Shown: positions 36,600-46,689, counted from the stretch's first letter. The stretch is DNA of 64,000 nucleotides from Chitinophagaceae bacterium (GCA_016717285.1 JADKFU010000004.1:744001-808000); one strand, 5' to 3'. Program-made: numbers and translations. Notes: a model not told the origin generated them from the letters alone.

Positions 36600-39500
36600 C
36601 AACACCAACGGCTTTATCACCGGTCCGTTTTTAGTATCCAGCTTTACAAAATAAACTCCTGCTGCGTATCCGGAAAGATCAACCGCAATTGTGGAGGCAT
36701 GCGTAACCTTTTCATTTACCTGCCAGATCAAACTTCCGATTGCATTGGTAATCTGAATGGAATGTACCTCATGATTGGACGGAAGAATGATGTTACACAC
36801 ACCATGGGTCGGATTGGGAAACATTTCAAACTGTACGGATTCGGGATCAATAGTGCCTGTAAAAATCGGGTTGATATTAATGTCATCGATGTACAAATTA
36901 TTTCCATAACCACTCAATGCCTGCATAGCGATCTGAACATCCGTCATGCCAATATATGCAGTGAGGTCAATGGAATCTTTTTTCCATTGTGCCTGATTTT
37001 GTGGTACAAACGGATTCTGCGTGGGTGAAGCAGTTTTAAGATCAGGCGTAGTTTTCTCATAAGCAATCGTGTAAGTACTAAAGCAATCAGTGGTGATCAG
37101 TATTCTCATGGTATCAATATATCCGGGATCGGTATACGGCGCATAGGAACGGTAAAAGGTCATGGCAAGTGCTGGCAGTGAGGTGAACAGGCTCAGTTGT
37201 GGTGTAACCAATTCGCTTGTGCCGGCAGGTATGTCAAAGAAAGGCACCACTGTTGAATGTGCTGAAAGCATTAGTCCGCCCACATTGGCTAATGTCCACA
37301 TGCTTCCGTTCTGATGCCACAATGCTGGCGGGAAACCCGATTCAAATCCTTCTGCTATCGGCAAGGTTGATGCTGAAATGGTAACCTGATAAAATCCAGA
37401 CCTCCGGTCGTTGTCAGTATTTTCATCCGCTGCTCCATTCGGATTGGAAGTATAAACAACAATCTCATGGTTCCCATCAGCAAAGTTTACCATGCCGAAA
37501 TCAATAGTCAGTGTATCTCCTGATGCCAGGTTTCCTGTCCAGTCAACGGTTTGTTCAGCGCCATTGTCAACGCTCATGTGCAGCGTTACACTCGTGAGAG
37601 TCGTGGTGCCGAAGTTTTTAATTCTTGCAGTGATGTCGCCTTCTGTTTCGCAGCTAAATCCTGCTGGAGTCAAGAGTGTTAGAATACCGGCATCGTTAGC
37701 TGTTACAGCCGAAACTGCAAGATCACTCTCCCAGATTCCTCTGCCATAAGTGGCTGCACGTAACTTATTGAAAGAGTATAATACGTCAAGCTGTGTTACA
37801 ATTACATTAGGCAATCCATCATTAAAGGGTTCCCAGTCACTCATATTATTGTCGCGATAGAAAACACCAAAATCAGTACCGGCATACAGCATATCATTGG
37901 CATTTCGCTGATAAGCAATACAATTTGCCGGAATGTTGGGTAAACTTCCCGATAGGTTAGACCAGTTGGCTCCTGCATTTGTGCTGTGATAAATTTTTTC
38001 TCCTGCAGTATAACCTGAAAATGTCAGCCAGATTTTTTTCGGATCATCATTACTGATAACAAGGTCGGTAATGCCACCTGTTATTGCAGGCAACGAACCC
38101 GTAATTTCTGACCAGGTGTTGCCACCATTTGAGGTATAAAAAACCTGGTTGATAGTGGTAGCATAAATAGTATTGGGATCGGATGGCGCTATGCGAACAC
38201 GATAAATGATGCTTTGCACGCCGACGTCTGCCGTCAGTATCTGCGCCCAGGAGGCGCCATCATTTTCTGATTTTAAGATCGTACCGAAATAAGCGTTATT
38301 GCTCGTCGAATACGCCGCGCCGCCGTAGTAGATTACATGATGATTCAGCGGATCAAGAACATAAGGTGTAACCCAGTCGCCATAATAATAATATTCGCCG
38401 CCCGGATCAACAGGATAGATCGAAGAATAACCGGCTGAGCCATTGCTGCTTCTTCCCACTGAACCATATTGAGCGCTCGCGTAATTAACCTGGTCGTTTT
38501 CATAATCCACAAGCGGTTGCATACCATCTCCGCTATAGACATGTGTCCAACTGACGCCGTCAAATTTATCTGTTCCATTATCCTGAGCGCCGGCAAGAAT
38601 ATAATCATGATCAACTACAGAATTGCCAATGCGGTAATATTGTTTGATGGCCATTCCTTTACTGATGTCTGTCCATGGAAAACTTCCCTGCGTGCTCCGG
38701 AATATACCGCCATCATTTCCTGCCAGCAGTCGTGTGCCATCATTCGGATAATACACCGCGGCATGAAAATCAGGGTGAATTTTATCTGCTCCAAAAGAAT
38801 AACCGCCACCGATAATGTCCCAGCTTTGTCCGCCATTAACAGAGCGTACAAGATTAACACCACCAGCCACTACCATATTTGCATTAGTGGGTGAAGCGGC
38901 GAGCACAATATCATATACTCCCTGAGAAGAAGCCAAAGAAGTAGGTGTACTCATTTCGTTAAATGAAATTCCACCATCCGGAGAAACATAGAAACTTCCG
39001 GCTTGTGTCCACACATAAATCAGGTTTGAATTGGCAGGTGTTACGGCTATAGAAATCCTGGAGCCGGTGCCTGCATCCTGAAGCATCGCGATTGACTGTG
39101 TCCAGGTGCTGCCTCCATTCGTGCTTACAAAACAATGATGATCGTCAACAGCATACACGGTGTTTGGATTAGCGGCATTGAATTCAACATCGAAAAAGAA
39201 ACCGTTAACAACTTTTGTCCAGGTAGCAGCAGCATCGGCGGACTTATACAATCCGCCACGTGTTGCAGCGAACAATAAATTTGGGTTTGCCGGACTCACA
39301 ACAACACGATAAATTAACTGCCCGTCTGTTTGATCATAACTTAATCCGGTGGAATTCCAGCTTTGTCCGCCATCTGTCGACTTCATCAAACCTGCCGAAT
39401 ACGTTCCGCCCCAAAAGTAACCTATCGCGAAGGCGTAAATTTCATACCCATAACTATCACCGGTTGCGGCGTACATGGTATCGGGATGAATCGGATTAAT

Positions 39501-40058
39501 CGCAATATCACCGATGCTGATGTTCGGAAGCAAATCAGAATTATTGGTGTTCCAGTTCAGACCACCATTTGTTGACTTCCAAAGACCACCGCAAGGTGTG
39601 CCGGCAAAAATAATATTGGTGTCCACCGGATTGATGGCAATGGTATTGATCCGGCCGATGCCTGCTAACGGAACACCGGTTGGTACCAGATCAGGACCGA
39701 TTCCCTGCCAGTTGGCAGTGCGTACGGCTGAAGGATGTACTTGCTGATATTTTTTGAATTCACGCAACAGAATTCCCGGATCAATAAAATTACCTGACGG
39801 ATATACACGTGGTTCCATAAAAGCTTCCCACCGTTTAAAGCGGGCCACTTCATCGTCTTTGTATTTCTCCTCCTCATTGTTTTCTTCTTCCGCTGTGTTA
39901 CTTTCCTCAGTGTTTTGCCGGTGCAATCGTGATACTTCCGGATGCGTTGCATAAAACTGCGCCTGCAGTGTGTAGAAATTTATTGGTGGTTGTGCCGGGG
40001 TTTGTGCGCCGGCAGCAAATGAAATCAGGAACATGCATAAGAGGAAAATGTTTCTCAT
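36594..40058 (-). CDS. Large secreted BNR/sortilin-like propeller protein with T9SS sorting domain
   Basis: This encodes 1154 residues with a signal peptide (MRNIFLLCMFLISFAAGAQ). Residues about 110-790 contain many BNR/VPS10-like repeats (GTPCGGLWKSTNGGLNW, DGGQSW, STNGGSTWTQ, STNAGANWSN), probably two beta-propellers. A middle region (about 800-900) carries a CARDB-like module (ITARIKNFGTTTLTSVTLHM). A following domain (about 900-1065) is jelly-roll-like (ILITTDCFSTYTIAYEKTTPD, NLYIDDINI). The C-terminal 80 residues (FEMFPNPTHGVCNIILP ... AAGVYFVKLDT) are a T9SS sorting domain. The early region has an acidic stretch (EEENNEEEKYKDDE). Its stop lies in a heptad repeat. The function is unknown; it may bind or degrade surface glycans. 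Confidence 0.85.
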   Translation of the reverse strand: MRNIFLLCMFLISFAAGAQTPAQPPINFYTLQAQFYATHPEVSRLHRQNTEESNTAEEENNEEEKYKDDEVARFKRWEAFMEPRVYPSGNFIDPGILLREFKKYQQVHPSAVRTANWQGIGPDLVPTGVPLAGIGRINTIAINPVDTNIIFAGTPCGGLWKSTNGGLNWNTNNSDLLPNISIGDIAINPIHPDTMYAATGDSYGYEIYAFAIGYFWGGTYSAGLMKSTDGGQSWNSTGLSYDQTDGQLIYRVVVSPANPNLLFAATRGGLYKSADAAATWTKVVNGFFFDVEFNAANPNTVYAVDDHHCFVSTNGGSTWTQSIAMLQDAGTGSRISIAVTPANSNLIYVWTQAGSFYVSPDGGISFNEMSTPTSLASSQGVYDIVLAASPTNANMVVAGGVNLVRSVNGGQSWDIIGGGYSFGADKIHPDFHAAVYYPNDGTRLLAGNDGGIFRSTQGSFPWTDISKGMAIKQYYRIGNSVVDHDYILAGAQDNGTDKFDGVSWTHVYSGDGMQPLVDYENDQVNYASAQYGSVGRSSNGSAGYSSIYPVDPGGEYYYYGDWVTPYVLDPLNHHVIYYGGAAYSTSNNAYFGTILKSENDGASWAQILTADVGVQSIIYRVRIAPSDPNTIYATTINQVFYTSNGGNTWSEITGSLPAITGGITDLVISNDDPKKIWLTFSGYTAGEKIYHSTNAGANWSNLSGSLPNIPANCIAYQRNANDMLYAGTDFGVFYRDNNMSDWEPFNDGLPNVIVTQLDVLYSFNKLRAATYGRGIWESDLAVSAVTANDAGILTLLTPAGFSCETEGDITARIKNFGTTTLTSVTLHMSVDNGAEQTVDWTGNLASGDTLTIDFGMVNFADGNHEIVVYTSNPNGAADENTDNDRRSGFYQVTISASTLPIAEGFESGFPPALWHQNGSMWTLANVGGLMLSAHSTVVPFFDIPAGTSELVTPQLSLFTSLPALAMTFYRSYAPYTDPGYIDTMRILITTDCFSTYTIAYEKTTPDLKTASPTQNPFVPQNQAQWKKDSIDLTAYIGMTDVQIAMQALSGYGNNLYIDDININPIFTGTIDPESVQFEMFPNPTHGVCNIILPSNHEVHSIQITNAIGSLIWQVNEKVTHASTIAVDLSGYAAGVYFVKLDTKNGPVIKPLVLE

Positions 40059-40258
40059 TGTAATAGATTTTTCGGGATGGTTTGTAAATCTAATTAAATA
40101 TCATAATGGTGGCTAATTTCTGAAGGAGCGTAAAAATGAAATGCCATGAAACAATAACTGATGACCACTTCATTAAAACAAAAACACCTGATAAAAATGA
40201 TCAATGAACAACCATGTTATTATTAGTTACGATTATATTTACCTACGATTGAAGGAAT

Positions 40259-41320
40259 ATGGTACCCATTCATGCAATAAGAGAAGCGATGCCTTATGAC
40301 AATACCTTGCTGCTTACTAAAGCGACAGAAAAGGGGTTGGCTGAAAAATACCTTGCGCCGCGGCGCTACACAAGAAATAAACTCTACCAGAGCATGTTTG
40401 AAGGCAAAACAATTGTCTTCACTGACTATCCCATATCGTTAAAAGTGCCCCAGGGTGCAGATAAGATTAGTTTTCTGTCAGGACTGCTACAGGCTTATAT
40501 ACCTCAAAAAGAAATTATAAAAATCAGAACCGGCACAAAGCATCGAATAATTAAAGTAACGGTAAGGGAAACATTGGCGCGCTGGACAAGAGGACGATCG
40601 AGATTTGGTGTTACCGATCTGCATTTCAGAGGCACCCGTTTATTTGATAAAATTGATGCAGATGCAATCAGTCATTTTAATTTGTTGCCGCGATTTTCCG
40701 CAGAAGTTTCATTTCTTGAAATGCTTACATTGGTAATCAGTGCAAAAGGCATATTCAGCGATTCACATTCTGATGACGGTGATGGAAGCAACCATTGTTT
40801 TACAGGAAAAAAATTATGGTTTGCCTGGGACAGAGAGGAGGGAAGAAAAATGGGCCTTGAAGATTGTACGTATGATCCGGTTGATGAGCAGGCGAAATTC
40901 AGCATTGATAAATTTTTATCCCTCAGCAGCGCGCACTGGTTTATTGTATCGGAAAACAGGACTTTATTTATGCCCGGAAATTTCGCTCACCGGGTTATTA
41001 CACTTGAAAAATACATTGGCTTTGGAAGCTTCTATGTTTCCTTTCCTAATTATTTCAACGCTGTTAAACGTTGGACGCTCTATGAATCAAGTGATGTAAC
41101 CGATGATTTTATCAATAGTTTAAATATTAACTTAATTAAATTATTAAAATCAGTTGCTAAAATGTCCACTGCTGAAAAGGAACTATGGGGTGTTGATTAC
41201 CTTTTTAAAGCACGGGCACAGCTCACTAAAAACATGACTCCTGAACAAGTGGAATGTTTTCTGAAAAATGAGACAGTTCGTAACCTGCTTGCTGCGATAG
41301 ATCGGATAGCTCAGCAATAG
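40259..41320 (+). CDS. JmjC/cupin-like protein, putative 2-oxoglutarate-dependent oxygenase
   Basis: This encodes a 353-residue cytoplasmic protein with a JmjC-like core. The iron-binding triad is visible: HSD (His170, Asp172) in FSDSHSDDGDGSNHCF, and His244 in LFMPGNFAHRVITLE, followed by a strand pattern GFGSFYVSFPN. Between them GKKLWFAWD fits the strand after the HXD motif. The flanking roughly 100-residue N- and C-terminal parts are not recognised. JmjC enzymes hydroxylate or demethylate proteins or small molecules; the substrate is unknown. No partner gene is adjacent. Confidence 0.72.
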   Translation: MVPIHAIREAMPYDNTLLLTKATEKGLAEKYLAPRRYTRNKLYQSMFEGKTIVFTDYPISLKVPQGADKISFLSGLLQAYIPQKEIIKIRTGTKHRIIKVTVRETLARWTRGRSRFGVTDLHFRGTRLFDKIDADAISHFNLLPRFSAEVSFLEMLTLVISAKGIFSDSHSDDGDGSNHCFTGKKLWFAWDREEGRKMGLEDCTYDPVDEQAKFSIDKFLSLSSAHWFIVSENRTLFMPGNFAHRVITLEKYIGFGSFYVSFPNYFNAVKRWTLYESSDVTDDFINSLNINLIKLLKSVAKMSTAEKELWGVDYLFKARAQLTKNMTPEQVECFLKNETVRNLLAAIDRIAQQ

Positions 41321-41521
41321 AAAAATACTGTTGAATTCCCAAACCGGCAATGTCGGGAAATTAGTTTTTCGCTTCATGTTCATTAATCACTGATCCGTCT
41401 GTCCGGTTTTTATCGAACGATTAAAAAATTCAAAACAGAAAGCCTGTTTCTAAAATAGCATTAACCATTTTCATTATAAATGTGAGTTCAGAAATTTCAG
41501 GAGGAAGAAACAGATCTGTTA

Positions 41522-42445
41522 CTATGCGTTATTCACTACCTGTTTTCCTTTCACATAATATCCCGTTCCATCATACATACGTTTGCGTGGATGTTGCTGA
41601 CATGTTTCGCTGCAGGTACCCTCATATTTCCATCCGCAGGCTTCACACATCGCAAAATGATTGTTGCATTCAGGATTGGCGCAGTTTACCATTCGTGCTG
41701 ACGAAGTTCCGCAACGAAGACAATGAGATATGATGGTTGGATTCACTTCGTTCACATCAACAGTTATGCGTTCGTCAAAAACATAACACTTACCGTCGAA
41801 ATCTTCGCCTCCTGTTTGTTTGCCGTATTCGATAATGCCACCATGAAGATGATAGACATCTTTAAAACCATTCTCCAGTAAAAACGCTGTTGCTTTCTCA
41901 CAACGGATACCTCCGGTACAATAAGCGAGTATTTTTTTGTCTTTGTATTGTTCGAGTTCCGGTAAAAAATGCGGAAGATCGCGGAAGTGATCTATTGGCA
42001 GCGCAATGGCATTTTTAAACTTTCCCACTTCCCATTCTACCTTGTTACGTACATCGATTACTACTGTGTCCGGATCATCTTTGGCTTTTCGAAACGCTTC
42101 GGGTTCAAGGTATTTTCCTGAATGCTCCCATACATTTACTTCCGGCCTGTTAAAATTGACGATCTCCTTTTTATAACGCACAAAAATTTTGGCGAATGAA
42201 GGAGCATCCTCTTCATCTATTTTAAAAGCCATATCAGCAAATCGAGGATCTGCGTGTAAATGATCCATGTACTGCCTGCATTGTTCTACAGTGCCGGAAG
42301 CAGTTCCGTTCAACCCTTCATCTGCAACAAGGATCCGACCTTTGATGCCTATTGATTTGCAGTATTGAAGGTGCGTATGCGCGAATTGTTCCGCGTCAGG
42401 AATGCGGACATACTTGTAATAAAGCAGTGTGCTGAATGGTTTCAT
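41522..42445 (-). CDS. trhO: tRNA uridine(34) hydroxylase/rhodanese TrhO (YceA)
   Basis: This encodes about 307 residues from the ATG at 42445. It has the N-terminal UPF0176 domain (FSTLLYYKYVRIPDAEQFA, GIKGRILVADEGLNGTASG), a rhodanese domain with the active-site loop CTGGIRCEKA, and a Cys-rich C-terminal region (CLRCG, CANPECN, CEACG, CSETC). TrhO catalyses O2-dependent hydroxylation of tRNA uridine 34. The frame continues upstream to 42562, but that part is not family-like, so ATG at 42445 is preferred. It is divergent from gcvT. Confidence is high for the family, moderate for the exact role. Confidence 0.9.
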   Translation of the reverse strand: MKPFSTLLYYKYVRIPDAEQFAHTHLQYCKSIGIKGRILVADEGLNGTASGTVEQCRQYMDHLHADPRFADMAFKIDEEDAPSFAKIFVRYKKEIVNFNRPEVNVWEHSGKYLEPEAFRKAKDDPDTVVIDVRNKVEWEVGKFKNAIALPIDHFRDLPHFLPELEQYKDKKILAYCTGGIRCEKATAFLLENGFKDVYHLHGGIIEYGKQTGGEDFDGKCYVFDERITVDVNEVNPTIISHCLRCGTSSARMVNCANPECNNHFAMCEACGWKYEGTCSETCQQHPRKRMYDGTGYYVKGKQVVNNA

Positions 42446-42590
42446 AGCAGTAAACCGGGTGTAAACCGGATTAAGAATTAAAAGGCTGTAAAAATAAGGA
42501 ATGCTGTTGCTTGATGTATCATGACCTAAAAGGCGTGATCCACGCGACTTAAATGTCGCCACACAAAAAACAAAATGATACTATAAAATC

Positions 42591-42598
42591 TATCTTTG
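42591..42598 (+). promoter_or_regulatory. Putative promoter -7 element for gcvT
   Basis: TATCTTTG at 42591-42598 matches the Bacteroidota TAnnTTTG -7 consensus and lies 30 bases upstream of the gcvT ATG. No clear -33 TTTG is seen at the standard spacing. Confidence 0.5.
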
Positions 42599-42628
42599 CG
42601 CAAACGCAATGTTATTGTACTTCCACCC

Positions 42629-43711
42629 ATGAAAACTACACTCTTAACAGATACACATATAAAACTCGGTGCGAAGATGGCTGAGTTTGCAGGTTACAAC
42701 ATGCCGATTTCCTATGCAGGCATCAATGCAGAGCATCAGTGCGTGCGTGAAAATGTAGGCGTGTTTGATGTTTCGCACATGGGCGAATTTGTTATCAAAG
42801 GTTCAAGAGCGCTTGATCTGGTTCAACTGGTCACTTCAAACGATGCATCAAAATTAAAAGTAGGCGATGTGCAGTATTCCTGTTTGCCGAATGACAAAGG
42901 AGGAATTATTGATGACCTGTTGGTTTATCACCTGCAGGAAAATTCTTACATGCTGGTGGTAAATGCTTCTAATATCGAGAAAGACTGGGACTGGATATCG
43001 AAGCACAATACTTTTGACGTGGAGATGAACAATATAAGTGACCGTGCAGGATTGCTCGCCATCCAGGGACCCAATGCCATTAGGGTACTGCAAAAATTAA
43101 CGGATACTGATCTGTCGGCTATTCCGTATTACAAATTCGCACGCGGTGTTTTTGGTGGGGTAAAAAATGTATTGATGTCGAACACCGGTTATACAGGTGC
43201 CGGCGGTTTTGAAATTTATTTTGATACGGCTGATGCAGGCGATTTATGGTACAAAATTTTTGAAGCGGGAAAAGAATTTGGTATTCAACCAATCGGATTA
43301 GGCGCAAGAGATACGCTGCGTCTTGAAATGGGATTTTGCTTGTATGGAAATGATATTGACGATTCCACATCACCTATCGAAGCAGGCTTGGGTTGGATCA
43401 CTAAATTCACCAAGGATTTTGTTGCGAAGGATATTATTGAAACTCAAAAGAAGAAGGGTGTAACACGCAAACTGGTGGGCTTCGAAATGATGGATAAAGG
43501 AATAGCCCGTCACGGACATAGTATTGTGGATGCGGATGGAAAAATAATTGGTGTGGTTACGAGCGGAACACAATCACCCACTTTGCAAAAGGCAATAGGA
43601 ATGGGATACGTTCCCACAGCACTGGCTTCAGAAGGAAATACCATTCATATTTCCATCCGGGAAAAGAATTTAGAAGCGAAAGTGGTGAAGATGCCTTTTT
43701 TGAAAAAGTAA
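42629..43711 (+). CDS. gcvT: Glycine cleavage system aminomethyltransferase (T protein)
   Basis: This encodes a 360-residue T protein of the glycine cleavage system, which transfers the methylene group of the H-protein aminomethyl adduct to tetrahydrofolate. It shows the family motifs MPISYAGINAEHQCVRENVGVFDVSHMGE (split over the N-terminus), VNASNIEKDWDW, LAIQGPNAI, SNTGYTGAGGFEIYF and RDTLRLEMGFCLYGNDI, and ends at ...VVKMPFLKK. The start at 42629 is chosen because the family begins MKTTLLTD-like; 42596 is an in-frame alternative. It is not followed by gcvH or gcvP here. Confidence 0.96.
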   Translation: MKTTLLTDTHIKLGAKMAEFAGYNMPISYAGINAEHQCVRENVGVFDVSHMGEFVIKGSRALDLVQLVTSNDASKLKVGDVQYSCLPNDKGGIIDDLLVYHLQENSYMLVVNASNIEKDWDWISKHNTFDVEMNNISDRAGLLAIQGPNAIRVLQKLTDTDLSAIPYYKFARGVFGGVKNVLMSNTGYTGAGGFEIYFDTADAGDLWYKIFEAGKEFGIQPIGLGARDTLRLEMGFCLYGNDIDDSTSPIEAGLGWITKFTKDFVAKDIIETQKKKGVTRKLVGFEMMDKGIARHGHSIVDADGKIIGVVTSGTQSPTLQKAIGMGYVPTALASEGNTIHISIREKNLEAKVVKMPFLKK

Positions 43712-43718
43712 TTGCAAT

Positions 43719-45374
43719 TTATTGAATTGCCAATTGCTTTATGTAAGTCCCTTCATTGGTAATGCACTTAATAAAATAGGTACCCGCTTCCGGGTTATTT
43801 ATCTTAATATGAATCTGGTATCCGCTTTCATCTGATTCATATACCGTGCGACCCATTATATCCGAAATGATGATATCGTTAATCAGTGATCCCATACAAT
43901 GTACATCTACGTAATCACGAGCAGGATTGGGAAAAAGCTGCATTGGATTGGCAGCATTTACAGTCTCGTCATAAATTCTGTTGATCAATAATTTTTCCGA
44001 TTCAGGCAAACCGCTGTCATCCAATATTCCACCACGCATAAATACGTTTAAGTGGATAGAATTATCTGCGGAATAAAGGTTGAGCAGGTGCGAACCCGGC
44101 ATGAAACGAAGCGTAGCACCGGTATTCAAAGTCATATATAACTGTTTGGCACCGTATTCCGGATGCTCCTCGCGCAACATCATCCTGTTCCAGATATTCA
44201 ATGTTCCTCCGGGATCAATAATCAGTTCTGCTGCGTCATTCATAAGGAGAATTCCCGATTGATTGGCTGTTCCATAATTCAATTCACTGCCTGACATCAC
44301 ATGCATTTTCGCGCCATTCATAAAACGAAAGCAGGAAGGACTTCCATTTAAATTGATGCCACCCGATTGATACCGGAATTCATCGCCATGTTGAAAAATC
44401 AGTTCCACAAAATTTGCGCAAACCTCGCCACCCGAATTAATCAGGGTGAATGTGTGAAATACGCCAGGCTGTCCACTTACTTCTGCGGCTTGCAGCTTCG
44501 TATAGGGTTCAAAAATCAGCTCACCAACCGCATTCACCTGTATAACCATATTAACAGGAATGCCGGGATCAGGAAAAGGCGTGACCAAGGCAGCATCAAT
44601 ATTTGTTACCGACGGGTACCCTGAAGCATCATAAATGATTAGGGAAGGATCAAAGCCACCTCCGATAGTTGTTTCAAAATTTCCGGAGAATTGAGGTACC
44701 TGAATTTCAGAGTATGTCTCTGCATAGGTATAGAAATAAGATCCGAAAGTTTTAAGGACAAGCGTATCGCCAGTATTAGCTTGAGAAAACTTAATGCCTG
44801 AAACCACACGCTTTAAATATTGATCATCAAATTTTGTTGAAGCCATGCAGGTGTTGTAAGTAAAATATTCCCATGAAGGCGTATCTACAGGATCCAATGC
44901 GACTTTCTGTAATAGATAAGTAGTGTCAAGACCAGTCACATCAGGAATTCTTGTAACAGACAAAATGAATGACTTGGTTTGACCGGCGCTATCCAATCCT
45001 CCTTGAATGTTGAATGTTCCAATAAAACCAACATCGAGTGGTAAATTGTAAACCACATGAGGAGCCAGGTAGGAATTATTAATAGGTTTGCTGGCAATAA
45101 AAAATCGCCTTAAAGTATCGATTTGAACAAGTGGAATTTTACAGCCCAGGTTTCCCGGAATAATACTGATACAATTATCTGAATCTTTCACGCCATCCCA
45201 TTCATCGTTATAAGTCTGGTAGAATTCCCATTCCTGGTAACCCTGCACCTGAACAGATGGATTTCCCGGACATGGAACCATCATTGAGTTATAAAAACCA
45301 TTGTTGGGAACCAATTGAGCAATACCGCAAGCGCAACATAATAAAAGAGCACAGACACATAATGACTTCTTCAT
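43719..45374 (-). CDS. Secreted protein with T9SS sorting domain
   Basis: This encodes 551 residues with a signal peptide (MKKSLCVCALLLCCACGIAQ). The central part is beta-rich; the region about 350-460 has a repetitive pattern of G/N-rich strands (MHVMSGSELNYG, LLMNDAAELIIDPGGTL, YMTLNTGATLRFMPGSHL) resembling a right-handed beta-helix. The C-terminal 75 residues (QLFPNPARDYVDVHC ... AGTYFIKCITNEG) form a T9SS sorting domain. No catalytic residues were identified; it could be a glycan-binding or structural surface protein. Confidence 0.75.
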   Translation of the reverse strand: MKKSLCVCALLLCCACGIAQLVPNNGFYNSMMVPCPGNPSVQVQGYQEWEFYQTYNDEWDGVKDSDNCISIIPGNLGCKIPLVQIDTLRRFFIASKPINNSYLAPHVVYNLPLDVGFIGTFNIQGGLDSAGQTKSFILSVTRIPDVTGLDTTYLLQKVALDPVDTPSWEYFTYNTCMASTKFDDQYLKRVVSGIKFSQANTGDTLVLKTFGSYFYTYAETYSEIQVPQFSGNFETTIGGGFDPSLIIYDASGYPSVTNIDAALVTPFPDPGIPVNMVIQVNAVGELIFEPYTKLQAAEVSGQPGVFHTFTLINSGGEVCANFVELIFQHGDEFRYQSGGINLNGSPSCFRFMNGAKMHVMSGSELNYGTANQSGILLMNDAAELIIDPGGTLNIWNRMMLREEHPEYGAKQLYMTLNTGATLRFMPGSHLLNLYSADNSIHLNVFMRGGILDDSGLPESEKLLINRIYDETVNAANPMQLFPNPARDYVDVHCMGSLINDIIISDIMGRTVYESDESGYQIHIKINNPEAGTYFIKCITNEGTYIKQLAIQ

Positions 45375-45444
45375 AATTGTTCAATTATGTGATTCGTAAA
45401 GATAAAAAAACTCTCTACCTTTCGACAACTTAAATCAAAGAATT

Positions 45445-46212
45445 TTGCCCGACAAATCCACACTTGAAGTTTGCCTTACGCCCGGTCTTCTGCCACTCTA
45501 TCCCATTACCGGAAAAGTGGTAGTGGTGATTGATGTTTTGCGGGCAACTACTACCATGTGCGTAGCGCTTGATCAGGGTGCTGATAAAGTTATTCCGGTG
45601 GAAACCATTGATGAATGCCTGAGCTACAAAGGAAGAGAAGGATACATACTCGCCGGGGAACGCAATGGGAGAAAGGTGGAAGGATTTCATTTTGGAAATT
45701 CGCCATTCGAGTTTATGAATGGCGTGGTGAAAGGAAAGATTCTTGTGCTTACCACTACTAACGGAACACGCGCTATTAAAATGGCCGAAAATTCACACCA
45801 GGTGGTGATTGGTGGGTTTTTGAATTTCTCAGCTCTCGCAAAATGGCTCATCAGCGAAGGAAAGGACACCTTACTGTTGTGTTCAGGCTGGCGCGATAAG
45901 TTTAATTTAGAAGACACGGTATTTGCCGGCGCATTAATTCATCACATCAAAGAATTTTTTCTCGTGGATTCTGATTCTGCATTTGCTGCTGAAAAACTGT
46001 ACCTCAATTCACGTCGCAACATGTTTCATTTCATGAAGCAATCTTCACACTACCGAAGGCTGGCACATTTGGGCGTCATCAACGATATCAAGTATTGTCT
46101 TCGCCCGGATCTTACCGATGTGGTGCCTGTGCTCAAAAACGGAGAGCTCGTGCGTGCCGATTTTCGCAAAGACATGGAAGGTGAATTTTTTTCGCTGAAC
46201 GATTTGGATTAG
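45445..46212 (+). CDS. comB: 2-phosphosulfolactate phosphatase (ComB)
   Basis: This encodes a 255-residue protein of the ComB family, which hydrolyses 2-phosphosulfolactate to sulfolactate in the coenzyme M/sulfonate pathway of methanogens. Family motifs VVVIDVLRATTTM, GYILAGERNGRKVEGFHFGNSP, LTTTNGTRAI, CSGWRDKFNLEDTVFAGAL and the DVVPVL C-terminus are all visible. The start is a TTG at 45445, since no ATG fits this frame and the family N-terminus (EVCLTPGLLP) follows directly. A pyrimidine-rich TACCTTTC lies upstream at 45416. Bacteroidota are not methanogens, so the product may feed sulfonolipid or sulfolactate metabolism. Confidence 0.9.
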   Translation: MPDKSTLEVCLTPGLLPLYPITGKVVVVIDVLRATTTMCVALDQGADKVIPVETIDECLSYKGREGYILAGERNGRKVEGFHFGNSPFEFMNGVVKGKILVLTTTNGTRAIKMAENSHQVVIGGFLNFSALAKWLISEGKDTLLLCSGWRDKFNLEDTVFAGALIHHIKEFFLVDSDSAFAAEKLYLNSRRNMFHFMKQSSHYRRLAHLGVINDIKYCLRPDLTDVVPVLKNGELVRADFRKDMEGEFFSLNDLD

Positions 46213-46308
46213 ACCTCATTGAAACACCTGTCTGAATTGCAGCATCATCAGAATTTTCAAAGTATCGGGATGGCTCTTCATCACAAAGCACTAATCAGTA
46301 ATTTGTAA

Positions 46309-46689
46309 TTGAACAAACTTCTAATCATTGTTGGTCTGGGTGGTTTCCTTGGAACGGTTGCAAGATTTCTTTCGCAACAACTTGTCTATAAACTTTACCC
46401 GGTGGTGTTTCCTTATGGAACGTTGGTTGTGAACATCACGGGTTGCTTTCTCATTGGTATTTTTTATGCATTGTCTGAAAGAGGAAACGTGCTATCACCC
46501 GATTGGCGCATGTTTCTAACCACAGGATTTTGTGGCGGATTCACCACTTTTTCCGCGTTTACGTATGAAAGTGTACAATTGATTAACAACAAGGATTATC
46601 TGTACCTCGCTATTTACGCTTCCGTAAGTGTTGCAGCAGGAATTGCAGCCACGTTTGCCGGAATATGGCTCACGAAATCAATCGCCTGA
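46309..46689 (+). CDS. crcB: Fluoride-specific channel FluC (CrcB)
   Basis: This encodes a 126-residue fluoride channel, an inner membrane dual-topology dimer that exports fluoride. Motifs GGFLGTVARFLSQQL, YGTLVVNITGCFLIG and TGFCGGFTTFSAFTYES (selectivity-site Asn, Phe and Thr residues) are visible. Four hydrophobic segments are present, as expected. The start is the TTG at 46309. No recognisable fluoride riboswitch precedes it. It stands just upstream of nuoA, separated by 115 bases. Confidence 0.92.
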   Translation: MNKLLIIVGLGGFLGTVARFLSQQLVYKLYPVVFPYGTLVVNITGCFLIGIFYALSERGNVLSPDWRMFLTTGFCGGFTTFSAFTYESVQLINNKDYLYLAIYASVSVAAGIAATFAGIWLTKSIA

